NCBI GenBank assembly: GCA_013365365.1 | Contig: JABVXU010000126.1 | Span: 62,001 to 126,000, forward strand | Reading direction: 5' to 3' | Origin: Cruorifilaria tuberocauda | Lineage: Eukaryota; Nematoda; Chromadorea; Rhabditida; Onchocercidae | DNA length: 64,000 bases | Part shown: positions 32,501-45,749 of the stretch, piece by piece | How positions within the stretch are numbered: position 1 is the stretch's first letter | Layout of the letters: every line of letters starts with the position of its first letter | Notes under the pieces: generated by a model | What the model saw: only the letters and a program-made list of their open reading frames with translations | Databases searched by the model: none | What the model was told of the DNA's origin: nothing | Translations under genes and position numbers: made by a program

Positions 32501-32884
32501 TTTGGAGCCATTAGTAGACACATCTGGATTTAAATCCGGCACAAAAACAGTCTGCAAAATGGACAAAAGCTTAGCATTTGGAAGATCTTAAAATGAATTA
32601 TGAGAGTTGAAAGTATTGTTTACAGTCTTCATAATTAAAGTTTTCATAATTTTAATTCATAATTAACTTTAAACTGATATCATTGAATCTTTTTGACGCA
32701 ATTATGGATTTCCTACAAAATTTCATGGAGAACGTACTACATTGTATCCAGCTTCCACCAGAATATCTGCTATTTTTCCTATGAAATTGACATGGCTGGA
32801 AGCCAAACGTGGTGAAAATACCAATATTTTGTAAGAAAAAGTAGATTCCAATAGCATGAGAAGTAAGGTTAAGTATAAATACAT
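29595..32884 (-). CDS. UDP-glycosyltransferase (UGT), type I ER membrane enzyme
   Basis: Transfers a sugar from a UDP-sugar to small lipophilic molecules in the ER lumen, a detoxification reaction. Ten exons join in phase to 568 aa: 32884-32738, 32551-32345, 32231-32189, 32097-31882, 31738-31587, 31204-31076, 31014-30883, 30678-30585, 30349-30130 and 29961-29595. A signal peptide (MYLYLTLLLMLLES) is followed by the family start ILVFSPRLASSHVNFIGKIAD. Then come QYDLGITE, NPSYVPG, SSLVFVNTEEFLEFPRP and GVILISFGT. The sugar-nucleotide signature runs from LLAFVSHCGQNS to PLWADGFRN (residues about 376-410). After KNTEFVLKYGP a membrane segment (about 500-530) and a short cytosolic tail complete a normal UGT. 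The exact acceptor at 31204 (ATTGAG) is the weakest junction. Substrate cannot be predicted. Confidence 0.93.
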
Positions 32885-35066
32885 ATCGAACCAAACTTGT
32901 CAGAAAAAATGTCTTCTGTGAAAATATTGAACAATGAAGTCGAATATGATAAATTATATTCCACAAGAAAACCTAAATACATTACATTATTAATAAATGA
33001 CTTTGGAAAACATTATGTATTCAATAAGTTTTAAAAAGGAAAGTATGATCTTCGACCAGACTTTCCTTTTAAAAACTACTACAGGAATTTCTTGTCCAGA
33101 ATAACCGTCAAAGCACTGTGATTAGTCAGTAGTGATAATGCACAGTAATGGAATCAATATGTATCATAAATCATGACGACAACAATTAAAATATTAGACA
33201 AAAGTAAGAAGTGATCGAATAGTTGGCCATATAGTAAAATTCAAACACATAACAGTTATGTAGAAATAAAAAAACAGCAGTGCAAGGAAGTTATTGAAGA
33301 AACATTTGAAGGATTCGAAGATAAATTATAGCTGCTAACTTAAAAACTAAGTACTTAAAATTAAGTAGCAGTTGATTGAATAAAACATTTGATAAGCACT
33401 AGATGAGTAATTTTTAGGAAGTTCGTTGGTACTTATTTTGTCATACTTCCTTAACCTCCAGGGGTACAATGCATTGGGTTGATGAAGTATTGACAATGTT
33501 TTGGTAAAATGAACTAGTGAAATAAACTGAGAAAGAAGGTAATGTCAAAACCTGTAATGAAATACTTCATAGCAATTATATCAAATTACTGTGTAACCCT
33601 TTGCAAACATGGTAGTGTAAGAACTATATTTACGTCATATTTTTTCCCTTTCTTTTTCTCTCATTCTTCTTTCTGTTTAAGGATTGCTTCGCTCATATCA
33701 ATATCATTGAGACGTTGAAGTGAGCTTTGATTTGTACTGCTCTGTGAATCCTACTTTAATTTCTGAATAAAAACTTTATTTGACTAAGATCAATATGCTT
33801 AAAAATTCGGCATTTTAAAATAATTCGCTAACACTTTTCAGCCATTTCTCAGCTCAAAATATGACAGAGAGAATCAGGAAAAAATTTCTGAACTCCAATC
33901 TCTTCTATATGGGAGATGATGTAATGTCTGGAAATCGGAGGAAGAGAAAATTTTTAATTCTAATTTTAATATTTGAAAATGGAAAGCAAAGTACAGCATC
34001 CTCAAAAGTTTTCGAATATTCTTCATCCATGTCATTCAAATTGGCCAAGTTACGTTCGACATCTCGACAAGAGTTTTACTTTACACTGTTATTTCGTTTT
34101 TACACCTTTGCATCAATGAAACAGATCTTCTGGTTTGAACCACTTATCTTTCGATTTCCCTTAATATCTTGTGGTTGATGGAAAGTCCCAGAATATAATT
34201 CAAAATTTTATTGATTCAAACTAAATTGAACCAGAATTTCAGTTTACCGTAAATGTGAACAAATCGAAATTTTCAGATTTCTGATATTTAACTTATTATT
34301 ACTCAATCATTTTCCATATAATAATAATTCTTCATTGTTTTTATTAGATGACTTTAAATTAATAGAAATATTTTTGAGAAAATGTTACTTCCTTAATTTG
34401 AAACGAAAAGAATTATAACAGTCAAAATATCTGGTGCTTCTTAATACTTGATTTCAATACAGAGAGCTTGGAGCTCTAAAATTCAAGACTAAGAACTTCT
34501 ACCGAATCGCAATATTCGTTAAGTCTCAGTTTTCGAAATTTATTTGTCTAATGTTGTAACACTTGAGAGCTGGCAACCAAAATGACATGCAACAATATGT
34601 AAATTTTAATGAAAATTTTATTTTTTCTTCCATAAAACATTAGCTACAAAGACTTATATCATTAAAAAGACATAGAATTTAGTTATTTTAGAAACTTCGA
34701 GCTGATAAACATCTTTCATTTTTTGGTCAATAATTTCCAGAAAGTGAGTGAATAATGATTGCCCAAATTATTTCATTACCTAAAAACCTGTACCTGAATA
34801 CATTTGAAATCTCACTGAATACGAGGCGCCGATTTAGAATTAAAACGAGAAAAATATGTTATTAGTATCGGAGAAATAAAAAATATATATGCCTTATTCT
34901 ATTATACGTAACAAAACATTATATTAATTTTTAATAATCTCCAGAAACAGCCATACAGCTCATTATATAAAAAGAAAAAGCTATTGATTAGAAAAGGAGT
35001 ATATAACCAACAATTATATGTGTTCATTAAATCATTATATTGACAAGCCTTTGGAATAAACGAACA
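32885..35066. other. intergenic, upstream of the UGT gene
   Basis: About 2.2 kb between the UGT start and the SGT stop. No coding exon is supported. A segment at about 33922-33985 resembles one at 27509-27577 on the other side of the UGT gene. A plus-strand open frame at 33861-34178 overlaps this and has no domain character. Confidence 0.45.
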
Positions 35067-37228
35067 TTACTTCGGAGGCTGCGTACCATTTTCATGTGGC
35101 CCATTCCTATCGTTTTCATTGCTGGGACCTCCTACAAAATAATCTCGCTGATAATTTGGATATTAAAAACAACGCAAGCGTTACACTTAAACGAAAATGA
35201 GACTAATAGTTTGGTGACAGCACATTTAATACATGTAAGTAAATGGCGAAATATATAACTACCTTGGCCTTGAAACTGTTGCCTCAGCTGTTCAACCAAA
35301 TCTGGATTAGCATTCTGCATTTGTTGAGCTAACTGAAAGTACGAAAATAGTGACAAAAAGTATATAAACCCGATATTCCCGCAATGAAAATATCCCAATG
35401 GTCAACAAAGCCCAGTTAGTTTAGCTAAACCTTGAAACCACTAATCTCTTTTCACTTATCACAAACGAAATCAACCTGCTGGCCGGCCTCAATAAGATTG
35501 GAAACGCCAGCATTTGATCCACTGCCGAGAATACCAGTCATCATTTGCGACATCATGTTCTGGATATTCGGATCAGACATCAATTGTCTGGCCATGTTCA
35601 TCATCGCTGGATTATTCAGCAGCGCACTCATGTCAGGCATCTGAGAACCAAACAGCTGAAACAAAAAAGATTACAGAATTTACCCCTGTAAACTCAACAT
35701 TTGGAAAAGAACGGTAAAACCTACCCCAGGTCCTTGTCCTTGCCTGAATGATTCTTCCAGCTCTTTCAGTTTATCTTCAGCAATTTTCAGATTGTTTTTG
35801 TAGCTTTCTTGCTCAGGATCCAACTCTAATGCTTTTTTATATGCTTCCACAGCTTGCTCATAACGATTCTGACACGATAGTGCCAGCCTAAAAAAATTAA
35901 CTAAAGTCTCATTTATCCAACTTCTTCGTTCATATTCAGATTTTAATGAAAGAACAATATTAAATTTTACCCCATTCGTCCGTAAGCCTTACTGTATTTT
36001 GGATCTAAGGCCAGTGCAGCACGACAATCTTGTACTGCTAAATCATATTGTTCTAGCCGGCAGTAAGCTGCTGCTCTGAAATACATGATAGATATTTTAG
36101 GGAAGAAGCAAAATTTGATTAGAAAAGCTTACAAAAAACTTGGAGCTGTCAATTTTTTTCTTAAAATATCATAACTTTTTAATAATTATGCTTACTCCAA
36201 CTAGATCATTAAAAAATTATATATTTTTATTTATTTAAAAATAAATACGATTTGTAGCATTATCTACAGAGCTACCGATTGCAAAAATAAGCCGGATCTT
36301 TGTTTAATTTGATAGCTTCATTGTATTTTAATACAGCATCTTCAAACTGCGAGGATTTCATTAACGCATTCCCTTCTTCCTTTAAATTATTCGCTATTAT
36401 AATTTCATTTGCAGTTGGTTTCGGAAAATCACCACCTTCCTGAAATTTAATATCACATTTTTTTGTCTGAAATTTTATGGCTGCTTCTAAAAAGCGTAAA
36501 TTAGAAATTAAGAATATTTTAAGACGTGTTGCCACAAAGACTGGCACACAGTTGAAGACAAATATGCTGAATTGTAGGAAGCCTGATGACTGTATCTTTT
36601 TATCAAATTTGAAAATAAAGCATACGGCAGAACGACCCTCAGCTGCAACGAAGATATCCAAAAGAGGTTTTGACGGTTGAAACAAATAGCTGGAATCGGT
36701 TATATCAAATGCTGTTTCAAGACACTGAATAGCCACTGAAAAAATTTTCTCTTTCAAAACTTAACTAAAATCAATATGCACACGTGTATAACTTTTAACT
36801 CCCTCAAGCTAAAACAAATTGTGAGGCTTACTGCTTAAATGAGAATTACATTACTATAGCTATCGTGGAAGACTAACAGCGTAACAACTTTAGGATTAAA
36901 GAATTGAAATTTTATAGTGGACACATGATTCTGAACCCTATATGTTAGCATTCTGGCATAATCAAAACAGGAAATGGTTCTGCAATAGGTTTTGCCGCAC
37001 AGCCATTGTCTAATTTGAAATATGCTAACAACTGCGTCATTACGGATAAAGTGTAATAAAATAACAACCTTCAATCCCCTCGACCTGATCAGTTGTACAC
37101 TGCTCACGTGAAATACGTTGACGCAAAAATTGGATGAATGAAACGACAAGATTCTTTTCATCACTTATATCTTTCTTTTTGTGATTCGATTCCGAGTTAC
37201 TTGGTGCTGTATTAGTTGATTCATTCAT
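35067..37228 (-). CDS. sgt-1: SGT, small glutamine-rich TPR co-chaperone
   Basis: Cytosolic co-chaperone that binds Hsp70/Hsp90 tails and works in tail-anchored protein targeting. Eight exons join in phase to 338 aa, the family length: 37228-37069, 36735-36626, 36439-36276, 36075-35971, 35887-35725, 35655-35476, 35332-35263 and 35131-35067. The N-terminal dimerisation domain includes [10 protein letters not shown] and [12 protein letters not shown]. Three TPRs follow: [39 protein letters not shown] with YSKAYGRMG, and [20 protein letters not shown]. The C-terminal Met/Gln/Asn-rich region ([37 protein letters not shown]) binds hydrophobic clients. The ATG at 37228 was chosen; the frame extends upstream only to a GTG. 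Donor GCC|GTATGC of exon 2 was preferred because the nearer GAGG|GTCG breaks phase. Confidence 0.95.
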
Positions 37229-39030
37229 CTTCGTAGTTTTGTTTCTCACACTCTACAATCATCAAAATTTGATAACGTTTCTAACACAGTAAATGGCTGC
37301 ATTTTTAAGGCTTTGAAATAAAGTGTTTTAAAGCCTAGAGAGTATACACATAATTTTCGAACGTTCCTTACATTGTTCCTTTACAATAGAACATCAATTC
37401 AGTAAAATTCACAAAAAGATTTTGCAGATTATATTTGAATCAATTCAACTTAAGAAAATCAAAGGGGGCAAAAATGAGAAAAACTAGAGTTATCAATATA
37501 TTCATAAGCACATTACATATAATATCTTACTCAACCCAAAAGTAACACGTGAGCACATTTAACGCACAACCTCCACGTCCAATACATCCGTCCATTCGCA
37601 GAAAATCTGTGCCAACAGAGAAGCTAGCATTAAATGCAATTGATACATCCCACTGGTGCGCACGGTGGATGGGAAAGAATGAAGTGATCCAGGAATTCGT
37701 TGGAAAGCAAGAATGGAACTGTCCGAATTGAGAGAGTGATATTTCCGGAAGGATAGAATTTCTTATTCATCCACAATGAAGTAGAGATCAATTGCACAAC
37801 TCTATCCTGAATATATCCAACTTATTTTAATTATTTGCTCACCGCAAGTGCCTATATTCCTCATCGTAATTTTGTGTCTAGGAGAACTTATCCTAACTCA
37901 TTGTCCTCTCGCTCTGTCACTTTTTTACCTATTAAGGTAAGAAATTGCCTTTTCTTGCTGAACTCCTTTTAAGAGAAAGAAGCTGCAATTTCAACTTCAG
38001 TTCCATCTATGTGTAGAAATTTATCCATTAATATAAATGTTTTATATAAAATGCCGTTAGCTATTGAAAGGTTGATTTGGAAGAGTAGAAAACTACTCAA
38101 TTATAACATGGAAGATGGGCGATATTTTGACCTGACCTGAAGATGTTGTTTGTAGGCTGAAGATAAAAATTACATTGTAAATCTTGTTTCTCTAGCATTT
38201 TCCTTCAGAGCAGGAAAATGAAATGGAACTGACAATTCTAGAATTCCTCTAAGAATTGGAAATTTAATTAGTGATAGACATGCCAACAATTCACAATGAT
38301 GAGAATTTCTGGCTTTGCTTTAAAATTTTCACCGCAGATTTTGCCCAATATTGTCTAAAAAGTCCAAAAGAAATCATTTTTATGTAATCCCTTCAAAATC
38401 TATGAACAATGACTTCTACTAAATACAACAATAATTTACATTTTTTATCGGTGTACATTAAACGAAGGAATGCCGCGGTTAATTATGCATAAATAGTGGG
38501 AAAGAAGTGACAAAAAACTTGCAGAAGATACATTTGCAATTAAACAATCACATAAAAAATTACTAGAGCACCAAATGTAATCTGGCTGCTTATTGAATCC
38601 TATCAGGTTACTAATTTCAAGTGCTCCCAATTGAAATACAGTTCAACTTAAGTGCTGCAGTGATGCAGTACATAACCATTGAACTAAATTTAATTAACTC
38701 GCTCGATTTTCGTGTTTAATATTCATGCAACCATTTTAGCTTTGTTGTTTACAATGTTAAGGTAAACGATTAAATTCTCTTCATTATTATCTTCATTGTC
38801 AGTATGCCTTCTTGAACGTGAATACAAAACACTTAATGGGGCATTGGACATTGCATTGTCGTTCCACAGCTATATTCAAAAATACACTTATAAATCTTTT
38901 GATCTGAAGATTTTTTATACAGATGCTGGAAACTTGATTTATGTAAGGAATAAAAGATACAGTTGAATTTCCCACTTTTTTATTTTGTTTCTAAGTTAAA
39001 ATCTTTAAATTAAGACTATATAAAATAGTA
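37229..39030. other. intergenic spacer between sgt-1 and efr-3
   Basis: About 1.8 kb, both neighbours on the minus strand. No coding exon supported; the open frame at 37549-37731 on the plus strand has no start context or domain. It holds the efr-3 3' UTR and the sgt-1 promoter. Confidence 0.45.
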
Positions 39031-42000
39031 TTAAAAAACAAAAGATTCAGGTAATTTAAGTTCAAAAATATTTTTCGGTTTATTGTAACGTCCGCATTCA
39101 TTCATACGACTTGCATCATCACTTCGCTGCAGTAATCGTTTCACAGTTCGCGATAAGTCAACTTCTTCACGTTCTTGATTCATTTCTTCTACAAGTTTAT
39201 CGAAATCCTGAGTACGAAACTTATTCAGAATTTTTTGTGTCCGGTACTGCAAAAGAATCATATTAAATTACGTTTATTATTGCTAATTCATATTTTTTCA
39301 TTAACAACATTAATTTTCAATTTTCGACCAATAAAACTTAGTTGTTTGCTTTTTATGGCACTGAGTATGTATCAGATTAAAAAAAAAACCTAAAAACTTG
39401 GAAAGCAGAAATAAGTAATATATACCTGTTCTCTTTTTTCTTCTTCACTCGGGTCGATTGACATATTCGTATTTTTGCGCAGTTCATTAACATTTGTTGG
39501 AGGCATATCCGATTCTGCAGTAGTACTGACATTAAGAAGCTAATTTCAATGAGCAAATAAAAACAGAAAAAACCGCAATTTCTAGTAAGTCTTTACGACA
39601 GTTGCTTCATTGATCTCCACGCTTTAACAAGGGAGCATGGAGAAAGCTGGGAACTCTCTCGCATCATTTTCTTTTCTGGAATTTCCTAATTAATCCTTTA
39701 AAACTTTCTTAGAAAGTGGAAATCCTTACTTTCTAGTGTTGATGAAAAGAGAGTATTTTTACGAGAAGTTTGCGCAGATTCAGATGGGCTCCAATCAATA
39801 CTTATATCAATCGAGATTGTATTTTCTTCAATCCCGCTAGTGTCTGTTCCATCGATATTATTTATTTTTTCAGCTTCTCTGAATGGCCAGTCTCTATTTA
39901 CCACCATGTCACCCGATAGTGATGATGCTAATGCTGCTGCGTCCTTCGAAACGAATGGTACCGTCAAGTTCTTCACATCCTTACCAGTAGCCTATAATGA
40001 AGCAAGAAAAAATTATAAACAAAAGGGATCAAAAGTATATTTGCAACAATTCAAGCATCCAAAGTCATACAAAAATAAAAAATTGATATGCCGATAACAG
40101 AAAGGTAAGAAAGTGTTAAAAATAATTGCAACAATTCAATCCCATTTTTTACCTTTAGCATTTCGCTGACATCATCGATATCAAAAAGAATTGCCTCATC
40201 CTCTTCAAGACAAAGTGCCGTTTGTTCCTCATCATCATCATATGCGAGCGGCGCCTTTTTAGGACTTCTTTTATCGGATTGTAATTCCGATAGAAGATTC
40301 AATGATTGATGAGCTCGTAGCGCCCGTTGTTTCACAATCTAAACCAAGTGCTTCATTATTGAGTTTTATTATAAATTTCATATTTTGGGCAAAAATGCTA
40401 GATTATATATATTTCCGAAATTTACTTATAATAGTTTGTGCTCTTAAATTTAATATATGCAAAAGCGTTTCATGGGTTCCTACGAATGTTCTTCGTAAGA
40501 TTTGCGTACATCTCATTCTCCCTACGGTTGAAATGTATGCAAACCACTTCCTCAAAAATTTAAAAAGCAGGCGAAAATTACATGAATTCACCAGAATAGA
40601 ACATTCTAATCCAAGAAATATATGTGAATTTTTCATTAATTCATAGATTTCTTAGATTAGAAAACCTGTAACGGCTTTGTCTCATGTAAATATGGATTAT
40701 AAGCTGATGTTTTCCGGAGATTTTGATGCAAGCTTCTTAAAATAGAAATTACCTGCTGCACATGCTGACAAAGAGATGGTATGGCCATTAGCTGACTGCT
40801 GAAGTTCAGATATTTTGCTACCAAATTATGGATAGATATACGCTTCGCACTACTGAAAGGAAACGAGGATTCCAGTGCCATTGACTGCAGTGAGAAAGAC
40901 AACCGGAATAACTGTATTAACATCTAAAATATTACTATAAATCACCTCTTATTACATTTGAAATAATGAAATAATGGTCTGTCTAAAAGTTAGAAATAAA
41001 CAGTCATTTATTAAAATGCAAACTTCTGCACCATTCAAAATGCCTCACAAATGTTATTTTCTGATGTGCATCTGTTTTTAAACAAGAAATTAGAAAAAAA
41101 AACTAAACAGGTCAGTGAAATCTAAATAATAAACTAAAAAAATAATGAAGGCGGAACTTACTTCATCAAAACCAACTTCAATGCATAATAAAGCCATTGT
41201 GCAAAGGATTGCGTCCATATGTTCTTCTTGCGTTTCATCATCGGGCACCATCCAAACACATCTGCAAGCTTTCTTATCGTAGAAAAATGTATGAAGAATT
41301 TTTGTGCAACAAGCAGTAAACCGATATTCAGAAAATTAAAAAAACCAGATGAACTGAATGATGTTTATGACTTGCTAACACAGTCTACACATATATTTAC
41401 CTATGTAGAACATTAAGTAAATGCGGTGCATAATTCCGCATGATCATTTCATCCGACCGACTACATTTCTCGAAGGTTAATTGCAAATCAGTAACATCGT
41501 TGACATAAGGTAAATGCCGTAATACAGACAAATTATCATGCCTGTAAGTGTTATTATCACTTTTCGAAATAAATTGCTGATAAATTTAAGAATTCAGGAA
41601 ATTTCCTAAAAGATATATGTTCTTTTCACAAATTGTAAATGAAGCAGTTCTGCCAAGTTTTTTGATAATATAGGAGCGAAAGCATGAAAATATAAACAGT
41701 TCGTATTTCGTGTTGGATACGTAAAAAATGGAAAGATTACCTTAGAAACTGAAGTTAAGGCAACCATTTAAATGATGGATAAATAAATAAATAATGAAGA
41801 TAAAATTTAAACCTGTCAAGTAAGGTGTGGAAAATGCACTGAGTATCTAAACGAACGATAGGATCACTAGTTAAAGCTAATCGCAACAGCGTATTCGGGA
41901 AATTATTACCAAATATCGTAGACATAAAACCTGTTCGATATTTTGTTGCCACCTGAAAATTAAACTTTTATGAAAACAACGTTAAATTTTAAAATAGCAT

Positions 42001-45000
42001 AAATTATTAGGATAATTCAAAAAAGTGAAAATTTTAAAGAAAATCTATGCGATACTGCAATCAAAAAAATTAAAACTAATTTCGATACCTGAAATTGAAA
42101 GATACCTTTAAGAGTGTTTTTACAAGTATATACTGCAGAAAAGTATCACTCGGTTTTAATGGTTGACCGTCTTTTCCAAGATTTGGTATGTTAGCGGATA
42201 TAAAAAGCATAATTTCCACCTAGAAACAGAAAAATAAAACATTATGTATACTCACAGGATTTCATAACGTGCTTGGATTGAGACTTAATTCATGATTACT
42301 AGTAAAAAAAGACATTTGTAATCTAACTCCAAAAAATGGCATAAAATACATCTTGAGTATGTAAAGAATTAAAAAATAATATTAAAAAAAACAGCATAAA
42401 ACAAGCCAGCAGTGACATATTGTAAACTTTTCTTGTAAAGCTTGTAAAAAATGGATTCAATTACCTTCTGGTAGTCGGGTAATGCGTATGCATAGTCACC
42501 CATAGCATTAATCAGCGATTCCTGATATATTTTCTCCTCCTCAATCGATGGACATTCTTCGCTCTGTTGAAATTCGACAGATCGACGTAGATGCTTCAGT
42601 AGAGAATTGAATATACCTGAAGTGATATCTATAACAGCTACAAAAATAACAATTGACATAACTTCTAAAATTTCTACTTGTGACTGCTTTGGTCTTTTTA
42701 TTTTTTTATCAGTACTAATGATGCATATCTTAACTGAGTCATAGATATAAATCACGACATGCAAAAACTTAAATAAAATAACTGATATCAATTCTTAAAG
42801 AAAAAAATCATTGGAAAAACACACACTCCGTTAATGGCAAAATTGCAACTCACATTAATTTTTGATTATTTATTGATATAGGGCATTCATTTTTAATTTT
42901 AATCTAAACGAACATCCGAAAATCAATTAATTGATTTGAATACCCTATTCTTTCCCATTTTTTCAACTTTTTTTTAATATAAACTAGAAGCTACTTTACT
43001 TGAACCAATCCATTTGTTAGGAGCCTATACTTTATTTTTCAAATCATCTTTTGAATCTTAAAATTTTCTATTTTGACTAATCTTTTTTGAGCTTTAAAAG
43101 GAACACAAAAAAATTTAGAGCAGAAAAATATCGACCTAAAATATCAATATATTGACTAAAGATTGTTTTTGCCTTATACTAACCTATTAAAGACGGTCCA
43201 ATACTGGTACCGGCAATCGAAACAATGCTTGATAAAACCGTTGCAATGCCAATGCGTACAGATGCATTCGAATTTGACATATTCTCCAAATGAGTTATTA
43301 AAGCCTAGAAATATTAAACCAACGCAAAACAGAATTAAAACAGAAAAAATAGATATTAAGATATTTATATTCAAAAAACATTATGTATGAATCTGAAATC
43401 AACTAGCTGATAAAAACTTGAGAAAGTCTGAAAAATTACTTGGATAACAAAACTCGGGTCTTTGACACTATACATGATAGCACGGAATGTGTAAACAGCG
43501 AATATAGGTGGAGGCTCCCACTTCGCATGTAAATCACAATGTTTCAGAACTGGATCCAAAACAGAAACCAAACCGAAAGGTGCTTTTGCCATCAGTTCTC
43601 TACAGAATTTCGAATGAAAAATTTTGAAATGAATCATGACCTTAATTTCCTTACTAGGGTATGAATAAATATCTTATTGGTGCTTCACTTCATACATCGA
43701 AGACTTTTAAGCAATAGTAAATTTGATTTATAAGCTGTAAATTTGCAACCATCTGCTAACAAGCTTATTTTGCAATATAGCTATTATGATCGAAAAAGAA
43801 CTGAATGTGAATAAAATATAGTCTACAAGTGTAAATAAACACACCGTATAAACTGATCAGCAAGGGCCCTCGGGTTTTCCGCTACACTATCTATTGCATA
43901 GGGTTGATCAATTACTGAGAAGAGATTATTCCTTTTTTCCTTTGATTCGTCTAAAACATAAAAATAAACAAGCTATAGGCAACCATTACTTAAACGAAAA
44001 ATGAGCAAATAAGAGATACTATGAAATATGAAAAAGCTAATTTCTTATGATTTTCATGAATCTCATAAAATCCTTAAGAAGCTTTCATTTGACCCTCACT
44101 ACATAAAAATCAAAAAAAGAAAGAAAAACAGCTAGAATTAAAAATATGAAAATATTTACCAGCATCATCCTCCTGAAGATTAAAAAGAATCGAAGGGATG
44201 ATTTTGTCCATATATTGTCTTTCCCATATACTAGTTTGCAGTGGATCGGTAGTCGATTTCCACATAACGCCTATAACAAACTCAACATCTGAAGAAGATA
44301 GATTAAAAAATTTTAGAAGTTGTTGAAATTGGAATAAAATTAAACTACCTCTTAGGCCTCGTAAACCTGCATATCTTGCATCTTTCGAAATTTCACTGTT
44401 GTTTGCATGACACATTGACGCAAACTTAGAAATGAAGAAGTCATACTCTCGGTGATAAGCAGGAGTATTTTCTTCAATATTTGCAAAGTTCACGAATGAG
44501 TCTGTAGCTAGTTTCTGGAATTTAATTTTATAAATCTAACAGAAGTTCTCAAAAAAAGAAACAGTTATTTTAGAATCTAAAATTTTCGAAGTGTTTTATT
44601 TTCCTCATATTTGTAAAAATAAATCCTTAACTATCATCTTTCAAGTTAATGTAAGTTCGATTTACTTTCCGAGCATGTCAACAATCTAATAATCATGGCT
44701 TTATGTGATTCTGTCAGTAAATATATACATGTAATCAGACTAGTGTTTGAATTATTTGAAAAATCCTATTTATTTATTTCCACAAAAAAATTAAAGGCCA
44801 ATTTAAAGTTTAGTAATAAGAATATCAAAATGTCTGTAAAACATATTATTCAAAAAATAACTGATGTGAGTATTCTACTGCAGTAAGTAAACAATAAGTG
44901 TCACGAAAATAGAGAAAGTTCGAAATTTATTTATTAGCGCAAATAAAAAATTTAACCTCCATTTGGAAATGATTCGTTTCCAATAACTTCTGCAACGTTT

Positions 45001-45749
45001 TGAGGAAATGTTCAATGAACTTATTTAAACTTGATAAATCATGACAACTTTGCAACAGCTGGTCCATCGCTTCTACGGATATCTGAATTCAGTATTTCAT
45101 TGACAAACTTGAAAATTTTTCTTTTTCAAATTATCAATTTTTGAATTTTCTCTAACTGAAAAAATCGGTGAATTAGAAACCATACTTAATTTAACAGTTA
45201 AAATTTAAATTACGAAAAAATCGCAATTTTTGTAGCATTGTTACACAGATTATACGAATGGAAACTGTACCTAGTTCTAGAATAAATAAAAGTATTTGTA
45301 TTCTTCTTCAAAGAATGGAATTTTTCGCTAAGAAAAAAACTGTAGAAGACCTAGTTTACCTTAACTTGGTTGTATCTTTGATGATACAAATCTCTAGATA
45401 ATCGCGACACAATGTATTCACCAATCCTATCCAACTTTTCAGGTCGTGATATTGCATAAAACGTTAACTTCTGCATATTCGAATTAATCAGACCTTCAGT
45501 TAAGGAGCTGAAAAGATATACAAAATGAAATTAGTTGAACTCAATATTTATTCAAAACTGAAGGCAGCAAATAAACTGTCGAACTGAGTAATCAATCAGT
45601 AAACCACGCCTTACAAGTCAAGACAACAACGGTAAAATGCTTGGGCATATTTCGGAACTTAAATAAAATAATTACCTCGGATAAATGGCGTCGACAAGTC
45701 GTCGATATCGTGGTTTGCATGGGGTACAACAGCAAATAAAGGTATCCAT
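39031..45749 (-). CDS. efr-3: EFR3 homologue, plasma-membrane anchor of PI4-kinase III alpha
   Basis: EFR3/Rolling blackout proteins are palmitoylated helical-repeat scaffolds that bring PI4KIII alpha with TTC7 to the plasma membrane for PI4P synthesis. Eighteen exons join in phase to 895 aa: 45749-45676, 45507-45360, 45082-44957, 44514-44349, 44288-44160, 43950-43845, 43599-43440, 43304-43184, 42616-42465, 42219-42106, 41952-41813, 41541-41401, 41261-41162, 40923-40666, 40338-40153, 39991-39730, 39514-39426 and 39246-39031. The N-terminus has a cysteine cluster (C6, C7, C8, C11) followed by basic KPRYRRLVD, the expected palmitoylation and membrane site. Family motifs include MQKLTFYAISRPEKLDRIG, SFVNFANIEENTPAYHREYDFF, GLRGLRG, MDKIIPSILFNLQ, LLKHLRRSVEF and KYLNFSSQL with PSLCQHV. 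Exon 14 reads through a possible intron at 40752, and the acceptor at 39514 (TACTGCAG) was chosen by phase; both are the less certain points. Confidence 0.95.

Noticed and set aside
40402..40646. Open frames on both strands between EFR3 exons 14 and 15
   Set aside because: AT-rich intron without family similarity; the exons on both sides are phase 0 and join directly.
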